Origin: Podarcis raffonei
Lineage: Eukaryota > Chordata > Lepidosauria > Squamata > Lacertidae
Direction: 5' to 3'
Length of the DNA stretch: 64,000 nucleotides
Assembly: GCF_027172205.1 (NCBI RefSeq)
Contig: NC_070616.1
Coordinates: 42,443,001 to 42,507,000 of the forward strand
Position 1 is the stretch's first letter. Each line of letters opens with the position of its first letter. A program made the position numbers and the translations under genes. The notes under the pieces are model-generated. The model was not told where the DNA came from and searched no databases. It saw nothing but the letters and a program-made list of their open reading frames with translations. Below, one piece after another: positions 56,001 through 63,085 of the stretch.

Positions 56001-58441
56001 GAAAATTTTCCATTTCATAAGTTCATTAGAAACAATTAATAGATGCCAACTCCAAACGTTAGGCAAACACGGGAGTCCAAGTTTTCAGCTTGTAAAATAA
56101 ACATGCTAAGACAGATCACTCTCCAGGACAGGGTGGGGAACTGGATCTGGCTGGCATGTTGGAATGTTATCTCCCCTTCCCCACCCCCACAGACAACTCT
56201 GACAGCGGAGGTGCAATGCTTTGAAGCCCTGACAAACAGCTGATTGTCAGGGCTTCGTAAAATTACAGAATTGTAGAATTGGAAGGGACCCCAAGGGTCA
56301 TCTAGTCCAACCCCCTGCAATGCAGGAAGCACAGCTAAAGCATCCATGGCAGATGGCCATCCAAGCTCTGCTTGAAAACCTCCAAGGAAGGAGATTCCAC
56401 AACCTCCTTAGGGAGTCCATTCCACTGTCAAACAGCTCATACTGTCAGAAGTTCTTCCTGATATTTAGTCGGAATCTCCTTTCTTGTCTTGAAGCCATTG
56501 GTTTGAGCCCGATATTTGAAGATGGCTATCTTACCTCCTCTCAGACACCTTTTTCCAAGCTAAACATACCCAGCTCCTTCAACCGTTCCTCATAAGACCT
56601 TCAAAGCACAGCACAAAGCTCCCTGCAAGCATGTTCAACCAGCCTCCCAACACACTACTCACAGAATTTCGCTAGCGCCACTGGGCTGGTGTGCGTGGCT
56701 TAGCCAGAATAGCCTAGTGGGCCAAATGGGGAGCCCTGGTGAGCCCATGAGCCAGAGGCTCCCTACTGACTATCTAAAACCTGAGAAAAAATTGTGGTAG
56801 CCCCGCAATATATGGAAGGTATCACACAGGTGACTTCTGGTGCCAGATGTAAACAAAGCTCAGAACAGTTTGGGACCAGGATATTATAGCTCCCTAAATA
56901 TGCCGAGTTTTGTTATGTTTGTTAATTACTTTGTTTTCTTAAAAATATATATATTATAAAATGTTTTGCAATGGCTGGCCCTAAAAGAATGGGTAAGTAA
57001 GTAAGTAAATGTTGTGCCACCTTAAAGCCTTATAGTTGCCCTTAAAATAGTTGGAGGGTGTTACTGGGGACCCTGTAGGGGGGGCAGAGCTGAGTTATCC
57101 ACAACCTCTCCTTTCACTTGTTTAGCCAACATGTTATGTGCATTCCCTACCTGGGGAAATTTTTATGCAAAGGTCACTCAAATACATACAAGATAAGCAC
57201 ATCAGCCTCCGGAAGAGTACCAGTGGCAGGAAAACAAGAATGTTAAAGACCAGTAATAATAAGAAGAAGATAATGATGTTAAAGACCAGTAAAATTCTTA
57301 TATGGCCAGAAATCTTTGCTAATTTTATTCACAACAGCAGAGTTAATTTTATTTATTAACCACATTCTTTAGGCAAAGGACTCCCTAAGTACCTTACAGA
57401 AGAACAAAAAAGCAAGAGAGAAGTGAATATCAGTATCATTTGACACAGATCTAGTTACAGGTAGGTAGCCGTGTTGGTCTGCTGTAGTCAAAACAAAACA
57501 AAGAAGTGTGCATGCACAAGAAAGCTCATACCAGTAACAAGCTTAGTTGGTCTCCAAGGTGCTACTGGAAGGAATTTTTTTTATTTTATTTGACACAAAG
57601 TTGAGCTGAACGGAGTTGCTAGCTGTCAACATAAATATTTTGGTTGACATCAATATGCAGTCATGCCTTGATGGATGTTTAAATAGAACTGAACTAATAG
57701 GTTACTAGATCACATATTATGGTCCTTTTGCCAGCAGGTGAAGCTTTTCTTGTTCCAACAAGCTTTTGGAAACTGACTGCTTTTAATGAAACAGCTGGTG
57801 CTGTGCTGTTTTTATTGTACTCATCTGTATATTTTAAGAGCTTAGATAGATACATAGAGAGCTATAGCTATTGATATTTTTAATCATGTTATTTAATGAT
57901 TGTGGGATTTCCCCCATGTTCTTTAGCTGTTGTTTTTATCTGCCAACCGCCTTGAGTCAGGGTGTAAACAAACAACAACAACAAGTGTTCCCTTGCCCCC
58001 TCCTTTCTTCGTCCTCGCCCAGCAGGGCAAGAGCTTCCCTCTGCACGCGCTCAGAGGCACAGCTGCAGACTGGAAGGAGGCTAAGCGGGGGGGGGGAGAG
58101 GAGAGAGAGAGAGAGAGAGGAGCCCCCCCCGCCGCCGCCGCCGGGCGGTACCTGAGCAGCTCTCGCAGGACGGTGCCCAGGCCCAGAGGGACGCTGCCCC
58201 GCCGCTCGAAGGCCTGCTGCAGCTCCCGCAGGCAGGTCCGGACGCCTCCGCGGCGCCGCCCCCACTTCAGCACCAGCTCGCTCCAGAAGAGCATCTTGCT
58301 GTCCCACTCGGTGGCGTTGACCTCCCGGCTCTGCTTGAAGGCCGAGAACAGGAAAGCCATGCGCTCTTCGTCCGTCTCCCACTCCGGGGGCAGCTCGCCC
58401 TCCGCGGCCGGCGCAACCGGCGCCTCCTCCGGCGAAGACAT
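40975..58441 (-). CDS. CHMP7: CHMP7, charged multivesicular body protein 7 (complete, ten coding exons)
   Basis: The ten exons listed separately join in phase to 1365 coding bases, about 454 residues against 453 in human. Residues 1 to about 220 form the ESCRT-II-like tandem winged-helix part that binds membrane and inner nuclear membrane LEM2 ([33 protein letters not shown]). Residues about 230-430 are the ESCRT-III Snf7-type helices ([60 protein letters not shown]). A MIM-type helix ending [13 protein letters not shown] lies near the C-terminus. CHMP7 seeds ESCRT-III filaments that reseal the nuclear envelope after mitosis and patrol its integrity. All splice sites seen are GT-AG. Introns are packed with MITEs and an L1-like insertion but no exon is damaged. 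Order CHMP7 then R3HCC1 on one strand agrees with mammals. Confidence 0.97.
41743..41984 (+). mobile_element. MITE, 'cagtggtacctcgggtta' family, copy 4 (CHMP7 intron 9)
   Basis: A well preserved 242-bp copy with TA on both sides (41741-41742 and 41985-41986). It has one extra repeat of 'gaagcgtatgtaacct' near the right end compared with other copies. Confidence 0.85.
41987..42300. repeat. Unclassified internally repetitive element
   Basis: Blocks around 42080-42120 (aaaccagggactgtggtttg), 42145-42180 (acagattgtggtttgttagc) and their partial complements recur, and a perfect palindrome of about 22 bp centred at 42239 (ccatgcattaatgcatgg core) follows. It looks like an old MITE. No clear ends. 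Confidence 0.35.
42365..42550 (-). CDS. CHMP7: CHMP7 coding exon 9
   Basis: Encodes [17 protein letters not shown], then DLPSVPQ-like linker, then [19 protein letters not shown], the MIM-type helix that docks VPS4-family MIT domains. Donor GGAG|gtatgt. Two in-frame acceptors six bases apart (exon start 42550 or 42544) are both possible, differing by two residues. Confidence 0.93.
42950..43836. mobile_element. GC-rich repeat, relative of the hAT element at 19141 (CHMP7 intron 8)
   Basis: The right end (43775-43836: cacaggttagggggcgcaat ... cttgccttgcctagggcac ... ggccactg) matches the last 70 bp of the hAT element at 19141-20012. The interior is GC-rich with long overlapping open frames on both strands but no transposase. 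The left end and target duplication could not be placed. Confidence 0.45.
43983..44043 (-). CDS. CHMP7: CHMP7 coding exon 8
   Basis: Acceptor ctttttttcag, donor TTAG|gtgagt. Encodes [20 protein letters not shown], matching human [20 protein letters not shown]. Confidence 0.96.
44070..44260 (-). repeat. Decayed tRNA-derived SINE, minus strand
   Basis: The sequence order (ttaatcccacaatgatcctgc, agtgatttgtccacagcgat, tatttggatctccctagctg) matches the SINE at 15195-15440 with heavy decay. Confidence 0.45.
44729..44827 (-). CDS. CHMP7: CHMP7 coding exon 7
   Basis: Acceptor cccaataag, donor GAG|gtacga. Encodes [20 protein letters not shown] and [13 protein letters not shown], part of the ESCRT-III helical core. 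99 bases, phase 0 at both ends. Confidence 0.96.
44890..45050 (+). repeat. LINE/SINE 3' tail fragment
   Basis: The passage 'agctgctcagggagccttttgggctgaag', quoted in part, then 'ggatataaatgctctaaataaataa' type sequence matches the common L2/CR1-like tails of reptile repeats. Confidence 0.45.
45051..46237. other. CHMP7 intron 6, unique-looking sequence
   Basis: No exon, RNA gene or clear repeat recognised. An open frame at 45082-45456 has no family resemblance. Confidence 0.45.
46238..46357 (-). CDS. CHMP7: CHMP7 coding exon 6
   Basis: Acceptor tatgttcttag, donor CAGATG|gtattc. Encodes [20 protein letters not shown] and [20 protein letters not shown]. 120 bases, phase 0. Matches human closely, including [10 protein letters not shown]. 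Confidence 0.97.
46358..47040. other. CHMP7 intron 5, left part
   Basis: No repeat or exon recognised in this 680-bp stretch. Confidence 0.4.
47048..47188. mobile_element. hAT-like MITE remnant (CHMP7 intron 5)
   Basis: Ends 'ggggtcagcaaagttt' and 'agtttgcctaccc' are inverted repeats, and the interior (tgattcccagactgtccgca, tctggcccccaggccttagt) matches the longer copy at 49913-50150. The terminal motif is typical of Charlie-type hAT elements. Confidence 0.6.
47291..47339 (-). CDS. CHMP7: CHMP7 coding exon 5
   Basis: A 49-base exon with acceptor cttttgtag and donor CTG|gtaagt. Encodes (R)[16 protein letters not shown], matching human [16 protein letters not shown]. Confidence 0.96.
48100..48351 (+). 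mobile_element. MITE nested in the L1-like element
   Basis: 252 bp with inverted ends cagtcacacctcgggttg / ctagaggtacgactg and self-complementary interior (cccagaagtaacggagcgcg against cgcgttacttccggg). TA on the left, CA on the right (probably mutated). Confidence 0.7.
48470..48788 (+). mobile_element. MITE, 'ccgtattttt...gcgtcctatag' family, copy 1
   Basis: 319 bp bounded by ccgtattttttgccctatag and its complement (ctatagggcgaaaaatacgg), TA on both sides. A second copy is at 61617-61857. The interior is GC-rich without a transposase. Fits a Tc1/mariner or pogo-type non-autonomous element. Confidence 0.85.
49468..49601 (-). CDS. CHMP7: CHMP7 coding exon 4
   Basis: Acceptor ctctttcag, donor GAGAG|gtaata. 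Encodes [40 protein letters not shown] and QEAER, the start of the ESCRT-III half. Matches human [20 protein letters not shown]. Confidence 0.97.
49913..50150. mobile_element. hAT-like MITE (CHMP7 intron 3)
   Basis: A longer relative of 47048-47188: starts 'gacatgggtcagcaaacttt', includes 'ggccggtccactgtccctc' and ends 'ccaggccttagtttgcctac'. The inverted ends fit the Charlie group. Confidence 0.65.
50617..50905 (+). mobile_element. MITE, 'cagtggtgcctcgcaagacg' family, copy 1
   Basis: 289 bp with ends cagtggtgcctcgcaagacg and cgtcttgcggggcaccactg and TA on both sides (50615-50616, 50906-50907). The interior repeats the 'cgtcttgcgaagcaagccca' motif. The second copy is the much larger 52219-53436. 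Confidence 0.88.
50906..51325. other. CHMP7 intron 3, remainder
   Basis: AT-rich intronic sequence beside exon 3; nothing further recognised. Confidence 0.4.
51326..51511 (-). CDS. CHMP7: CHMP7 coding exon 3
   Basis: Acceptor atttctttag, donor AATAAG|gtaggg. Encodes [40 protein letters not shown] and [20 protein letters not shown], the second winged-helix of the ESCRT-II-like half. 186 bases, phase 0. Confidence 0.97.
51512..52216. other. CHMP7 intron 2, left part
   Basis: No clear repeat or exon recognised. Confidence 0.4.
52219..53436 (+). mobile_element. Large MITE, 'cagtggtgcctcgcaagacg' family, carrying a tandem array
   Basis: Ends cagtggtgcctcgcaagatg and cgtcttgcgaggcaccactg with TA at 52217-52218 and 53437-53438 define a 1218-bp element. 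Both outer arms match the 289-bp copy at 50617. The middle is expanded by a 100-bp tandem array (separate entry) and, at 53106-53320, by a second set of inverted GC-rich blocks (cttctgaaggctggcggtgg). It has no transposase. It lies in CHMP7 intron 2. Confidence 0.88.
52434..53104. repeat. Tandem array of seven 100-bp palindromic units
   Basis: The landmark 'ccgcccgccagcattttaaa' starts a unit at about 52475, 52575, 52675, 52775, 52846, 52946 and 53046, that is, spacings of 100, 100, 100, 71, 100 and 100. Each unit is itself self-complementary: the outer arms gccgcccgccagcatttt / aaaatgctggcgggcggc surround an inner pair gggacagcggag / ctccgctgtccc. One unit has lost about 29 bp. Confidence 0.9.
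53439..54090. other. CHMP7 intron 2, middle part
   Basis: AT-rich sequence without recognised repeats or exons. Confidence 0.4.
54092..54332 (+). mobile_element. MITE, 'cagtggtaccttggttgttg' type
   Basis: 241 bp with ends cagtggtaccttggttgttg and ctcgaaaaccaaggtaacactg and TA on both sides. Its outer ends resemble the 'cagtggtacctcgggtta' family but the interior differs, so it is a sister family. Confidence 0.8.
54349..54574 (-). mobile_element. MITE, 'cagtggtacctcgggtta' family, copy 5
   Basis: A 226-bp copy in reverse orientation to copies 1-4, TA on both sides (54347-54348, 54575-54576). It lies 16 bp from the sister-family MITE at 54092-54332. Confidence 0.85.
54712..54886 (-). CDS. CHMP7: CHMP7 coding exon 2
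   Basis: Acceptor cttccttcag, donor CTTCAG|gtaggc. Encodes (R)[40 protein letters not shown] and [18 protein letters not shown], matching human closely. It holds the hydrophobic membrane-binding segment between the winged helices. Confidence 0.97.
55189..55272 (-). repeat. 80-bp TA-flanked perfect-hairpin element (CHMP7 intron 1)
   Basis: Arms 55192-55222 and 55239-55269 are 31-base inverted repeats with two mismatches, separated by a 16-base loop. The 80 bp from 55191 to 55270 is bounded by TA on both sides (55189-55190, 55271-55272). Size, structure and TA duplication are those of a minimal mariner-type MITE. In the CHMP7 transcript it would fold into a pre-miRNA-sized hairpin. Confidence 0.75.
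55273..56250. other. CHMP7 intron 1, AT-rich part
   Basis: No repeat or exon recognised; strongly AT-rich between 55480 and 55700. Confidence 0.4.
56255..56605 (-). mobile_element. CR1-group LINE 3' end, minus strand (CHMP7 intron 1)
   Basis: Minus-strand sequence ends in the familiar 'gggtccctt ... ttctacaattctgt' type tail (here 56258-56315 reads agaattgtagaattggaagg then tcatctagtccaaccccctg). Upstream of it are passages such as tttgaagatggctatcttac and ctaaacatacccagctcctt, well known from amniote CR1-like repeats. 5'-truncated. Confidence 0.75.
56606..57460. other. CHMP7 intron 1, middle part
   Basis: No clear element. A (GTAA)n run is near 56992-57007. Confidence 0.4.
57463..57600. 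repeat. Interspersed repeat fragment, apparently inverted
   Basis: The left half (ggtagccgtgttggtctgct) and the right half (cttagttggtctccaaggtg, ctactggaaggaatttt) belong, as I recall, to one common reptile LINE-tail repeat but lie in opposite relative orientation, as with 5' inversion during target-primed insertion. Family not named. Confidence 0.4.
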
Positions 58442-58990
58442 CGAGGCGAGCCCCCGGCTTCGGGCGCGGCCTACCTCCTCTCGCTTGGCCAAACGTTTCC
58501 TTGTCGGTGGGACGGCGCATGCGCCTTTCCACCCCGTCCGGCATGCGCACTGGGGGGCGAGGCGCTTGGCGGGAATCCAAAGGCGGAGAAAAGAAAAGGC
58601 TAGAGGCGCCACTGGGGGCGGGCAGCGGGAGCCTCCGGGTTCCCGGGCGAGTCCCCCCCCCCCGGGCAGGGTGGGGCGAGGCGTAGCAGGAAATGATAAA
58701 ACCCATCATGGGAGCGGGGAATTCTCCCTCTAAGAGTGCGCGCTGGAAGAAAGCGATCACGGGCCTTTTTCCGGGAAGGGGGGGAGGAAGCGGGAGATGC
58801 TTTAAAGGGGCGAAAACTGCCCTCTCAGCGGCACTGCCCGTCATCCCTTCGGGCTGCAGATACGAAAACTTCAAGGCAAAGACAGATCCGGGCGCAACTT
58901 GCACGTGCGAACTGTCTCTGCGCGGATTTCCACGTGGCGCAGCGCCAAGGGGCTGCGACTGCGCGGCTCACAACAACCACCCAGCAGGGT
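58100..58990 (-). promoter_or_regulatory. CHMP7: CpG-island promoter of CHMP7
   Basis: A sharp CpG-rich block overlapping exon 1 and about 550 bp upstream of the start codon. No TATA box is evident, as is usual for housekeeping genes. Long open frames on both strands here are composition effects. No divergent gene could be recognised to the right. Confidence 0.7.
58152..58441 (-). CDS. CHMP7: CHMP7 coding exon 1 (start codon)
   Basis: ATG at 58441-58439, donor CTCAG|gtaccg at 58152. Encodes [40 protein letters not shown] and [20 protein letters not shown], ending [11 protein letters not shown]. It aligns with human from [20 protein letters not shown] on. The initiation context is weak (T at -3) but no better ATG precedes it. 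Confidence 0.96.
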
Positions 58991-60654
58991 AGTCCCCCTG
59001 GAGGCAGAGGGGAGTGGAGATCCTTGGCCAATAATAATAATTTTTTAAAAACTCATACAACGTTTGCAGGTTACGACAGAAAGCCCAATCTACTGCAGAA
59101 GCCTTGTTTTCTGCAGCCGTCCAAGCTAAAGACGCGGCTCTTTAGCTGCAGATGATGCCATAAATTTGGATGCCGCCCTTCATCCGAAGATACACAACCC
59201 CCCCCGACACATTTCTAGGACCCGCCTTGTTTTTTGTGATTGCGAATTGTTTTGCACTGTTTTAAATAACGTGTTTTAATGTTGGTAGCTGCCCTGTGTT
59301 GAGACCTTAGGGTGAAGCGCGGGTAGTAAATGATTAACTGAATCAGCGCGCCCCGGGTTTGATCCTGCACCCACCCGCCTGGGAGTAAAGTCCCTTTGGA
59401 TCTACAGGGTCATGTATTTCTGAGCAATCATAAAAAAGTAAGACTTTTTAAAAATTAGCCGGGATAATAATTCCTGCCTTTACTGCTACATGTTGTGTAT
59501 GTGTGGGTGTGTGAGCAACACACTCGCGCATCTATGCTAAAGGCGGATTCCTCCAGAGTTTTCTCACTTCCGCCCTGGGAATCGCCCAAAATAGCTCTCG
59601 AAAGTGAAGCAGGCAGGCGGGCGGCGCCTGCGCCAGAATAACGCTTGACAAGCGCACCGTCAGAGAAAAAAGCTGCAGCTGGAGGTTTCAGAAGTGCGCG
59701 CTTCCCTCCCGCCCCGTGTTTAATGGGAGCATCTCAACCTTAGGCTTTCAAGAGGACTAGCGGCATGAGCTTTTGCAGAGCCGTGAAGTGTGCCCTACTT
59801 TTGTAAATTCGTTCGTTCTACACACACACACACACACACACACAAATAAATGGAGAAAAATACTTCTGAAACAGTCTAACCTAAGAAGTATTGTGCATTG
59901 CTATACAAAACGTGAAAGTGTACAAATGGTGATTCACAATTGCACTACATATTTAGTGGTGACAAAACTGTAGCTTTGCCATGCTAATTTTAACAGAACA
60001 TTAGGAGGGGAAACTATTGTCTCTTGAATTCTAAACCAACAGAAACAAAAAAGTTCCCAAATGTTTTAGGAAAATGAGTTTCAGTAACTACAAACCCTGA
60101 AATTTTGGATCCCCTCCGAAACCAGTGCCACAGTTTCGTAGGATGTATCAATTACTCATTACTAAATGCAGGGTCCCCATTACAACTCCTGGCAAAACAA
60201 CTACAAAACTTTGGCACTTGTTTGGACGGGACCCAAAATTTCGGATTTCCTAGTTAATGAAGCTAAAAATACAGGCTCTCTCACAGGCCCAGAGAGAGCT
60301 GGAACACTGCCTGTTTTTGAGGCCCGCATAACAAACCCCACTGACACCAGATGAAAACAGATGGGCCTACGGGGAGGGCAGGTGCCCCCTTTAAAGCAAA
60401 TAAATAAATAAATAATAATAACTAACCAATTGCATCACTGATAACTCGGTTCTGCAGCCCCGCCTAAAATAAACCCTGCCTACAGCCATACTTGGGCCTC
60501 ATTTGCCTCTTGCTTGCTGAGAGCCAGTTGCACGGTTTCCGCTAGGAGAGTTGTGAGGAGCACAGCCAGCCTGCATCTGAGAGAGAAGTTTTGTCTAGCA
60601 GCCGGACTCTGGGATATAAAATTGCTGGTATTCATTGCCTGTAGAGGTTTGAGC
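58991..60654. other. Upstream intergenic stretch, no gene seen
   Basis: No exon or RNA gene recognised. A (CA)n run of about 12 units is at 59819-59843. A LINE-tail-like fragment is near 59255-59332. A moderately CpG-rich patch around 59560-59720 has no linked exon. Confidence 0.45.
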
Positions 60655-60662
60655 GTATAAAC

Positions 60663-61244
60663 CAGAGCTTTCCAAACTGCGTGTCATGACACGTTAGTGC
60701 ACGGGTGTCAAACACAAGGCCCGCGGGCCGAATCCGGCCCGCCAGACCTCGTCATGTGGCCCGTGTAGCCGCCGCCGGCCGCCAGCCTTCACCTTTTATT
60801 CTCACTTTTTTTTTTGACACAAGAAATCCGCCTCTTCAGTGCATGCGCGGCAGCCTACAAGCCAGAGAACGTCTGCCCTCTAGCAGCGCCGGCCGTTCTA
60901 CACAGGAAACCTCCACTTTACATGCATTCAGGAAACCTCCACTTGTTTTTATATTGAGCGCATGCCATCCTGTGATGTGACAGATCCAACGGCTTCCTGA
61001 ACAACCGGCCCTTTGAGGGCGACCAAACTGCTGATGCGGCCCCCCGATGAATTTGAGTTTGACACCCCTGCGTTAGTGTGTCGGCTGCAATGTGTAGGTG
61101 TGTTGCATGAACGCTCCTTGCCAGGGCTGGAAAGGGGTTAGTTTAACCTCTGGTTTGCTAGTAAAACTGAATTACTGTGCTGTGTTGCAAAATGATGCAT
61201 GTCTAAAAAGTGTGTCACTAACATGAAAAGTTTGGAAAGCTCTG
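60663..61244. mobile_element. Outer hAT-type element, split by another hAT element
   Basis: Ends cagagctttccaaactg and agtttggaaagctctg are inverted repeats. Flanking octamers (gtataaac, atacaggc) are only partly alike, so the target duplication has decayed. The insertion of the inner element at 60700-61070 leaves about 210 bp of outer sequence. Confidence 0.65.
60700..61070. mobile_element. Inner hAT-type MITE with perfect 8-bp duplication
   Basis: The octamer 'cgttagtg' at 60692-60699 and 61071-61078 flanks 371 bp with inverted ends cacgggtgtcaaac / gtttgacacccctg. Interior 'ggcccgcgggccgaatccgg' is typical of a Charlie-group MITE. Confidence 0.88.
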
Positions 61245-61570
61245 ATACAGGCCTTTGGGAAGCTGGAAATTCCAGTCAAGAGAATGACTCAGCTCAGCAA
61301 CGTCATGGCTGTGTATGGTAGGCTGTACTGAGTGAAGAGCTGAATGGGCATGATAAATAATAAACCTCTGGCTTTAAAAAACGAACAAACTGTTTCTCTA
61401 CTGCCCAGGCCAGTATAGGCACCCTGCCACTGAGCTAATATACATAATTCAAACAGATCACACTAATGACTTAAATTCCTTGCAGAAAGGGAAGCAAAGA
61501 AATGAATGGAACAGAAAGAAACATCAGTTGTGTTATAGAGCTACAATATAAGGCTCCCTTGCAGGATTGT
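61245..61570. other. Intergenic, nothing recognised
   Basis: No exon or clear repeat. Confidence 0.4.
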
Positions 61571-61574
61571 TGGT

Positions 61575-61920
61575 GATAATGTGTTGTAGTGGTGAGAGTG
61601 CTCCAGATTCAATTTACCGTATTTTTCAGTCTATAAGATGCACCCGACCATAAGATGCAGCTAGTTTTGGGAGGAGGAAGACAAGGAAAAAAAATATAGA
61701 AGCCAAAACAGCAAGAAGGATCGCTGCGCAACGATCCCTCTTGCTGTTCTGGCTTCAGCAACAGCTGCGCAGCCTGCATTTGCTCCATAAGACGCACAAA
61801 CATTTCCCCTTACTTTTTAGGAGGGAAAAAGTGTGTCTTATAGAGTGAAAAATACGGTACATCTCTGCAGTGAAGCTCATGGGTGACCTTGGACCAGTCA
61901 CCACATCCAGACATAGTGTG
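61575..61920 (+). repeat. tRNA-derived SINE split by a MITE
   Basis: Left part (gataatgtgttgtagtggtg agagtgctccagattcaa in order) is the SINE head. The right part (aagctcatgggtgaccttgg, accagtcac) is its body. The 241-bp MITE sits between them. Confidence 0.55.
61617..61857 (+). mobile_element. MITE, 'ccgtattttt...' family, copy 2
   Basis: Ends ccgtatttttcagtctataa and ttatagagtgaaaaatacgg with TA on both sides (61615-61616, 61858-61859). Related to 48470-48788. Confidence 0.85.
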
Positions 61921-62134
61921 TTTTTATTGTGATGAAAACAAGCCCAGTTTCCCCCTGGGCCGATGTGTTCTCCCCACACTTGCACTCTCCTCCTGCTGCA
62001 TGGCCACAAGGATAAGATGGCGAGTTTTCACTTCTGATTTGATTAAACAGAGTTCAGTGCTGGATCTGAACCATACACTCTTCTTAATTGTAAACAGTGG
62101 TTTGTTGAAAACCACCCAGCTTCATAAACAATGG

Positions 62135-62345
62135 TTTTAAGTTTTCTTAATAATAAATATTAATAATTTTATTATTTGTACCCCATCCATCTGTCTGGGT
62201 TGCCCCAGCCATTCTGGACAACTTCCAACACATATTAAAACATTAAACATAAAAAAACCTTCCCTGCCTTCAGATGTTTTCTAAAGGTTGAATACTGTAG
62301 TTACTTATCTGTTTGACATCTGATGGGAAGGCAGGCACCACTACT
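62135..62345 (-). mobile_element. L2/CR1-like LINE 3' UTR fragment
   Basis: The passage ttattatttgtaccccatcc, ctgtctgggttgccccagcc, catctgatgggaaggcaggc is a widespread reptile LINE 3' region in reverse orientation. It may belong with the coding fragment at 26085-26520. Confidence 0.55.
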
Positions 62346-62370
62346 GAGAAGGCTAGTTTTAAACAAGCTA

Positions 62371-62593
62371 CAGTGGTACCTCGGGTTACATACGCTTCAG
62401 GTTACATATGCTTCAGGTTACAGACTCGGCTAACCCAGAAATAGTTCTTCAGGTTGAGAACAGAAATTGTGCTCCGGCGGCGCGGCGGCAGCAGGAGGCA
62501 CCATTAGCTAAAGTGGTGCTTCAGGTTAAGAACAGTTTCAGGTTAAGTACAGACCTCCGGAACGAATTAAGTACTTAACGTGAGGTACCACTG
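62371..62593 (-). mobile_element. MITE, 'cagtggtacctcgggtta' family, copy 6
   Basis: A 223-bp copy in reverse orientation, TA on both sides (62369-62370, 62594-62595). Confidence 0.85.
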
Positions 62594-62595
62594 TA

Positions 62596-63085
62596 TTTGT
62601 TGTTTGTTGTTTAGTCGTTTAGTCATGACTGACTCTTCATGATCCCATGGACCAGAGCACACCAGGTACTCCTGTCTTCCACTGCCTCCCGCAGTTTGGT
62701 CAAAGTCATGCTGGTACCTTCGAGAACACTGTCCAACCATCTCGTTCTCTGTCGTCCCCTTCTCCTTGTGCCCTCCATCTTTCCCAACATCAGGGTCTTT
62801 TCCAGGGAGTCTTCTCTTCTCTTCTCATGAGGTGGCCAAAGTATTGGAGCCTCAGCTTCACGATCTGTCCTTCCAGTGAGCACTCAGGGCTGAGTTCCTT
62901 CAGAATGGATAGATTTGATCTTCTTGCAGTCCATGGGACTCTCAAGAGTTTCCTCCAGGACCATAATTCAAAAGCATCAATTCTTCGGCAATCAGCCTTC
63001 TTTATGGTCCAGCTCTCACTTCCATACATCTCTACTGGGAAAACCATAGCTTTAACAATACAGACCTTTGTCGGCAAGGTGACAA
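62596..63085 (-). mobile_element. BovB LINE 3' fragment, minus strand
   Basis: Minus-strand peptides MYGSESWTIKKADCRRIDAF, RVPWTARRSNLSILKELSPE and GRQRTRWLDSVLEGTSM match the end of BovB ORF2 at 22979-23400, and the tail gactaaacgactaaacaaca matches the BovB 3' end. 5'-truncated at about 63085; a small insertion near 62815 (repeated ttctcttctc) breaks the frame. Confidence 0.9.

Noticed and set aside
57923-58904. Open frames on both strands, up to 315 residues, over CHMP7 exon 1
   Set aside because: Only the frame with the CHMP7 start is real; the others are shadows of a CpG island.
59560-59720. CpG-rich patch as a promoter of a divergent gene
   Set aside because: No exon or donor site nearby could be recognised on the plus strand.
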